DNA of 64,000 bases from Anastrepha obliqua (Eukaryota; Arthropoda; Insecta; Diptera; Tephritidae): contig NC_072894.1 in the NCBI RefSeq assembly GCF_027943255.1, forward strand, positions 126,843,601 to 126,907,600, read 5' to 3'. A model generated the notes under the pieces. That model searched no databases and was not told the origin of the DNA. It saw nothing but the letters and a program-made list of their open reading frames with translations. Positions 58,051 through 64,000 of the stretch are shown in pieces. How positions within the stretch are numbered: the stretch's first letter is position 1; each line of letters opens with the position of its first letter. A program made the translations under genes and the position numbers.

Positions 58051-58739
58051 TTTAAAAAAAATCACCAGATACATGCACAAAAATATAAATAAATGCCAGT
58101 GCTAACTAAGTATGTCACAATTATCTATTATTAACTAAAACTCAGTCCATTGATCATGGTTGATTGTTAAAAAAAATGATTTTCGAAGTTGACTGGAAAG
58201 AATTTCCGAAATTTTCTGGTAGAGTCTACGTACATACATAAAATACAGTTCAGTGAATAATTATAAAAAGCCAGGGTATTTCTGAATAATTTTCGGCTTA
58301 TAAATTAGTAGGCCAACAAAATTTTTCGGATTAAATATCAACGAAAACAAAACGAAGCATCTTGCATGACTTAACACGTTGAGAAAAGCGACAGATCTTT
58401 GAATTGGCGATCATGAATTTGAAAGCGTGGATAAAATTAAATGCATACCTCGAAAGCACCGTAGGCCTAAGTAACTAGTGTGCTCTATCAATTAGTGTCA
58501 TATTTCATATTGCTCTAATAAATAATAATAATAATAATAAATACCTCGGACAATAGAACAGATGACACAACGATTGCTATTAGAAGACCGTGTATAGGCT
58601 GCAAACAAAACATATTTTGCCAACGTTAAACTGTTATAAAGCAAGCATCTGAGTAGAAAAACGAAAATCAAAATATAAAAAACACTGATTCGACCAGTAT
58701 GGATGCGAAGCGTAGACATTGAAAGCGGATCCAATTAAA

Positions 58740-60038
58740 CAATTAAGCATATTGGAAAGAAGAATATTGAGGAGAATACTGGGTCTAGTACAAGAAGAAC
58801 AGGGGCTCTATCGAATCTGATATAACAGCGAGCTAGATGAATTCATACGAGAGGAAAACGTTGTGCGATTTGCCAGCGCATCCAATGGCTAGGACACGTT
58901 TGCAGAATGCTAGATGAAAGAATGCCTCGCAAAGTGTTAGATGCGCGCTTGTTTGGTGAAAAGCGAAGAGGGCGACCGCGGAAAAGATGGTTGGACAACG
59001 TTGAGGACGATCTAAGAAGCGTAGGAGTGACCAACTATCGCAGTCTGGCTATGGACCGAGATGTATATAAAGCGTTTTTCAGTAAGAGCGCTTCAACTTT
59101 TGAACTTTTTTGAATAAAACACAAACGGTTTGACTTTTTTAACTAATTTTTTTTCTTATTATCGAGTTTGAACATATACATTTAAGTATAAAATTCGATT
59201 TCTTTTGCATGACTACCGCGTGCACGTTTTACGAAGTCCAATTTTCGACCACTCTTTTGCATAAATCGGCCGAAATTCCAGCAATTTCGCGTTCAATATT
59301 GGATCTGAGCTCACAAATCGTCGCCGGCTTGTTACTGTAGACCAATGACTTCACATAACCCCAAGGAAAATAGTCTAGAGGCGTCAAATCACACGAGCGC
59401 GGCGGCCATTCGACCGGTCCATTTCTGGAAATAATGCGCTCATCGAACTTACTCTTCAACAAATCAATTGTAGTGTGTGCTGTGTGGCTTGTGGCCCCGT
59501 CCTGTTGAAACCACATGTCGTCTAAGTCCATACCATTCAATTGCGGCCAAAAATAATCGTTTATCATGTCGCGGTATCGATTTCCATTCACAGTAACGTG
59601 GCGATCGTTCTCGTCAACGAAAAAATATGGGCCAATTACGCCGCCGGCATGTAAACCGCACCAAACAGTGATTTTTTCGGGATGCAACGGTGCCTCATGA
59701 ATCACGTGTGGATTGCTTTCTGCCCAGTAACGCATATTTTGCTTGTTGACAAAGCCATTGAGCCAAAAGTGAGCTTCATCACGGAAGATGATTTTTTTGA
59801 AAAACAGCAACAGCAACAGAACGATTATTTTCATAAAAAATTTGCACGATTTGCAATCGTTGCTCAAGTGTGTAGCGTTCCATGATGAAATGTAGACTAA
59901 TGAAGTTTACAAATGACAAGCGAAAAATAAAAAATATTGCGTCGTTCGCCCTCCCTATCGGAAAAAAGTTGAAGCGCACCTATTGAAAAACGCTTTAGAA
60001 GAATTATGGACGAAGCTAAGGCTCACAACGAGCTGTAG
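58740..60038 (+). mobile_element. RTE-like LINE 3' fragment, interrupted by a mariner
   Basis: Plus-strand scraps: IQWLGHVCRMLDERMPRKVL, RRGRPRKRWLDNVEDDLRS and VTNYRSLAMDRDVY up to 59067. Then the DD41D element follows, and the frame continues after it with RRIMDEAKAHNEL and a stop at 60036-60038. No tail is recognised. Different from the family at 19970, but the same clade by its C-terminal motifs. Confidence 0.75.
59070..59995 (-). mobile_element. DD41D mariner with N-terminal deletion
   Basis: 926 bp. The ends AAGCGTTTTTCAGTAAGAGC and AAGCGTTTTTCAATAGGTGC are flanked by TA (59068-59069, 59996-59997). Minus strand: MERYTLEQRLQIVQIFYENN, then a deletion to IIFRDEAHFWLNGFVNKQN, then WFQQDGATSHTAHTT and DLTPLDYFPWGYVKS. 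All three Asp are present; the conserved LFSDEAHF reads IFRDEAHF. Sister of the 550-bp copy at 26275. Confidence 0.9.
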
Positions 60039-60429
60039 AGTTATGAATGATGATGCAGACTATTTGAAATTCTTCGCAAAGATACGGGTTTGTTATAAAA
60101 ACACCGCTAGGGCTTCAGAAAGTGTGGGAAAAACAAAAGTATACATATACTTAATTGCTGCAAAGGTCTAAAAAGCACAAGCTCTTCTTTTATATATTCT
60201 ACGGAACACTTTTCAATATTTGCACTTTGTCCATCGCAGATGATGGAAATAAGCTTTATTACGGTATAGATATAGTGCTACGAGATCCATCTACTACGCT
60301 GCTTAAGTCATGTCGTCAGAACGGATAATACTTGACGAGAGATATACCTCCTTTGATTCGGAAAGATTAGGTGAAAAGGAGTTGGCACCCTTTGTTAAAC
60401 TAGGTCAAAATCGGTAGCTCTCAGTACCT

Positions 60430-60960
60430 TGCTTTAGATTTTGTTTTAAAATATCCAAATAAGCAAATTTATCCATTGTTGAATCAATAAACTCTATATT
60501 TCCCACGCCACCAGCTGCCATACACGCCACACTATCATCCACCACTACCATGTTTCACTGCAGGCAATACATTTGCACTGTACCATAGTCCCTCGACACA
60601 ATTTTTCTTCCTTTATTATCAAAAATGCAAAACTTGTTTTCATCCAAAAAAATAACCTTTTTCCAAAATTCTGGAGGCTTGTGTAAGCCACCTTAATGAA
60701 AAAGTTTCCGGTATATGTATATTCAGAAAACTCAAAATACAAGTTTATCCCCTCAAAAGAGATATTAACGTCTTTAAAGTACTCCCTATCAACTGCAACG
60801 CACTTATGCCAGCTCTTGATTCAGCTCTCGCAACATTTCTGGAACTCTATTTTCGGTAGATCTGCCTCAAATTTCCATTAGTTCCTTTGAAAATCTAAAG
60901 CAAGTTCCCCAAAGTGGTTTTTTGACTCGATCAGACAAAAAAAATCGCAGGGATCCATAC
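60430..60960 (-). mobile_element. Tc1-like transposase fragment
   Basis: Minus-strand scraps from several frames: FWKKVIFLDENKFCIF (first Asp) near 60650, SVACMAAGGVGNIEFI near 60530, and DSTMDKFAYLDILKQNLKQG near 60460. No ends found. Confidence 0.6.
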
Positions 60961-62650
60961 ATACACACACATATGTTCATTTCCGGCTTCTTCCTGGCAA
61001 GTCTTCCATGATAGCCGACTTTTCTTAAGATCCTTCCAGCAGATCAAGAACTAATATACATAGGTACATATATCAGCTCCAAAAACTAACGACAAACTAA
61101 AGACAATACTTTACACCCACCCAAGTATTCGATGAGACAGGGTAGAGACAAAGTGAAAAAGCGCGAATAGCACAGAAAAAGGCGGTATTATAAAAGTAAA
61201 TGAAGAAAAGCGACTCTAGTTTTAGAGATTTACTTCGCCTCCACATGCAAAATACTTACATACATATGTAAGCCGCTCTATGTACATACTTATCATGATG
61301 GAAGAAATAATAAGATGGCGCCTATCGAGGTATCGTTACTTTGCTCTAAGCGAATTTGGCAATGAGTGACGTCATATTAGAACAATTGGCGACCATATTA
61401 CCATTTTCATAACTCGATTTAGCACTTCTTTGTTATTTAGTCTCGGAGTTTTAGTTCATTCTTCATGACATTTTTTTAACTGGTTCTATTATTATTATTA
61501 TTATTATTATTATTTATTACAATAATATAAAATATTACACTAACTTAAAAACAAAAAAAAAAAGAGCACACTAGCTGCTTGGGCCTTCGGTGCTTAACCG
61601 GTTCTAAATAAAATCTAATGTTTATAATTTTGTAAAATATACATTTTTTAAAAATTAGTTCAATAATTCACTCAGTTTTATTTAGCTTTACTTTTTTTAA
61701 CATATGGTCACATTGCGATTGCGGTTATTGTTGTTATTTTTCTCCCTCCAACAGTCAAATCTCTCTCTCACTACTGCACTGTTGCCTACCTTTGGTTATA
61801 AAAACGCAATAAAATGCCCATTTAAAGAAAATAAAATTCGAAATTCTTATTGAATTACTTAAAGAACTTTGTATTTATGACAAATTTTTAAATTAAAAAA
61901 AAAAAAAAACCAAACTTGAGAATTTCCCCATTTTGAGTATAAAAACACTAAATTTTTTGCGAAGAGCAAATGGTTGGCAACACTGCACAACTCAGCTAAT
62001 GTGACGTCACGCACTCTCTGATGGGCGCAATCTTGTTTCTATCATTCTTGCATACATATAATGTACCATTCACATACATATGTACTTAAAAGCGCGAACG
62101 GAAATCTTATCAAGAGATTTTGTAAAAACCCCAAAAAAAATTTACAACAAGGCGTTCGAGTATACTCGTACGTAAGTAAATATATTATTGCGAGTAATAA
62201 ATATTATGATAAGATTTTTGCTTTGCTTCCGTAAAATAAATAACAAAATATTTATTTGTTTTGTGGACAATTCTTATTTACAACTATTTAAAATCCATAA
62301 TAAAATATGTCGCACATAAAAATAGTTCACGTAAATGCAATTGACCGCAGTAAATAAAATATTCAAACGTCATTCAAAACCACAATTACCAAATAAAACG
62401 TATTATGGAATATGTATGTATACTAAGTGCATACATAAAACTTAGCACAATACGATCGTGGCGGGGTTGACGACTATGGATCTGACGCAGTAGATTGCTG
62501 TCTCCAGTTGGACTGAAAAAATTGTGGTTTTTGGAATTCAATAAATATACATATCTATGCAAAATACAAAAAAAAAAAAAAACAATACAAAAATTGTAAA
62601 ATGTGAATTAAATTCATATTTTGTAGACAAGCCCTTTTCTTTGCTTTTCT
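60961..62650. other. Unassigned AT-rich region with two TGACGTCA palindromes
   Basis: No coding frame. TGACGTCA occurs at 61367-61374 and 62002-62009 within short segments that are similar in inverted orientation (AAGATGGCGCC near 61312 versus the complement of GGGCGCAATCTT near 62023), possibly the worn ends of a MITE. An ATT microsatellite lies at 61485-61515. Confidence 0.4.
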
Positions 62651-62689
62651 ATAGCACGCTTCTTAACGCAACTATTTAGCTCTTTCCAT

Positions 62690-62915
62690 ACAAGCATTAT
62701 TGGGGTTCAGGTGATCGAGGCGGATGTTTAATGTGGTGCGCTCGCAAATGCACTGTTAAGAACGGCGGGGGTCCTGCCATGGTTTGGGCTTGTAGGACAA
62801 CTCAAGGAGTTGGTACAGTGCAGAAAAAATAGGTATGTCAAGAATCGAGTTTTATTTTTCAACCCGGTAATGATCCCAAACATACAGCTTATAGTGTTGA
62901 AATGTGAGTATTTTC
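62690..62915 (+). mobile_element. Tc1-like transposase fragment
   Basis: Plus-strand frame: VKNGGGPAMVWACRTTQGVG near 62758, a stop, then IFQPGNDPKHTAYSVEM near 62850, where the usual QQDNDPKHT has lost its first Asp (reads PGNDP). No ends found. Confidence 0.65.
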
Positions 62916-63324
62916 AACACAAAAAAAAACAAACACATACATACATAGAATTTACGAATCAGTTTAAATGATGCAGTTAAAAAAGAGAAATTATTTATTT
63001 CTAATTTTGGCATGGAGCAATTTGTAATTTTCTGGCGCTTTAAACCAAATTTTCTTTCAAAAGTTTTAAATAAACATTGTTGTTCTGTTTTTTTCATTTT
63101 CGCAAAATAATTATTATAAAAAAATCTTATCTGTATCAAATAAGGTGTGTGTGAGTATGTATGTATGTATGTGAGCCACTGTATAAATATGCTTTAGTGC
63201 CAAATGCCGAATAGATTTGTCCAGCCAAACCAAAATACTTTCAACTTTTGAGTTATTTTAAATTTAAATTTTATTCGAAAAAAAAAACTGTGAATTTGAT
63301 CCTTGACACATTTGTATGTATGTA

Positions 63325-64000
63325 ACGGGTGATCAATTAAGAGGAGTTTTTTTCATTTGCGTTTTTTTTACAGATCGCGCGCGAGTTGTGGCAAACTGTC
63401 ATCGTGGATTTGTTGAACAGCGTTTGGCATTTCATCATGGAAAGACTCACACCGCAACAACGTCTACAAATTGTTCAACTGTATTAAAATCAGCGTTCTG
63501 TGACAAATGTTTTTCGTGCGCTTAGACCGCATTATGGTCAACATAATCGGCCTGCCTTAAACACTATTCGACATACCATCAACAAATTTGAATCCGAATA
63601 TTCATTGGTGGATAATTCTCGACCGAATAGACCACGTCCAGCAAGAAGCATTGAGAATATAGCGGCAGTAGCAGAGAGTGTACGTGAAAACCGCGATGAA
63701 TCGATTCGGCACCGCTCTCAGCAACTTGGACTGTCGTATGGAACAACTTGGTCAATTTTACGGAAGGATCTTCATTTAAAAGCATACAAAATACAGCTCG
63801 TACAAGAACTAAAGCCAAATGTCCTTCCTGCACGTCACCGTTTTGCTGATTGGGCTCTTGAAAAGATTGAAGAAGATCCGCTGTTTTCGAGCAAAATTTT
63901 GTTCAGCGATGAGGCGCATTTCTGGCTCAATGGTTACGTCAATAAGCAAAATTGCCGTATTTGGGATGAAGAGCAACCAGAACAGGTTCAAGAGCTACCT
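63325..64000 (+). mobile_element. Second copy of the DD41D mariner, cut by the window end
   Basis: It starts ACGGGTGATCAATTAAGAGG after TA at 63323-63324 and matches 41213-41890 with about five substitutions and one 3-bp deletion. That deletion turns TAT-TAT-GAA into TAT-TAA at 63482-63487, which puts a stop about 17 codons into the transposase. The catalytic block with the Asp/Asn site of the first copy is outside the window. Confidence 0.95.

Overview
This window looks like nuclear DNA from a higher (brachyceran) fly, most likely a tephritid fruit fly. It is AT-rich, its genes have long introns with GT-AG junctions, and it carries many Tc1/mariner elements, including the DD41D (rosa-like) group first described in Ceratitis. 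It holds two host genes, both on the minus strand, embedded in a dense and nested transposon landscape. Species assignment is inference. The gene identities rest on conserved protein sequence and on exon phases that all agree.

Host gene 1 is Hsc70Cb (Hsp110-type chaperone). Six coding exons run from the start codon at 15813 down to the stop at 279 and give an 811-residue protein. A seventh, phase-0 cassette exon of 96 bp (3040-3135) would give an 843-residue isoform. A perfect three-unit heat shock element lies about 300 bp upstream of the start codon.

Host gene 2 is brummer (bmm; ATGL/PNPLA2-type triglyceride lipase). Seven phase-compatible exons run from 50890 down to the stop at 36469. 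The 5' exon or exons with the nucleophile serine were not found in the window. A short alternative last exon with its own AATAAA lies near 48018-48080.

Layout: 1-15.8 kb is Hsc70Cb, with introns holding a DD34D mariner (5783-7052), degenerate mariners, a 108-bp tandem duplication and internally deleted LINEs. 15.8-36.4 kb is intergenic: LOA/R1-like and RTE-like LINEs, tRNA-derived SINE copies, a fold-back element split by a mariner and a Harbinger, Ty3/Gypsy fragments, and a 2-kb element with 14-bp inverted ends and ATAA duplications that carries a tRNA-like palindrome. 36.4-50.9 kb is bmm, whose introns hold a three-layer nest (LINE, SINE, DD41D mariner) and several more mariners and MITEs. 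50.9-64 kb is upstream of the known bmm exons and is filled with Tc1, mariner, RTE and TTAA-specific MITE insertions. It ends in a second, nearly identical copy of the DD41D element at 41213-42516.

I see no undescribed multi-gene functional system. The most unusual items are the tRNA-like palindrome (34783-35192), the ATAA-flanked element around it, the cassette exon in Hsc70Cb, the alternative bmm terminal exon, and several nested insertions whose removal restores the original sequence.
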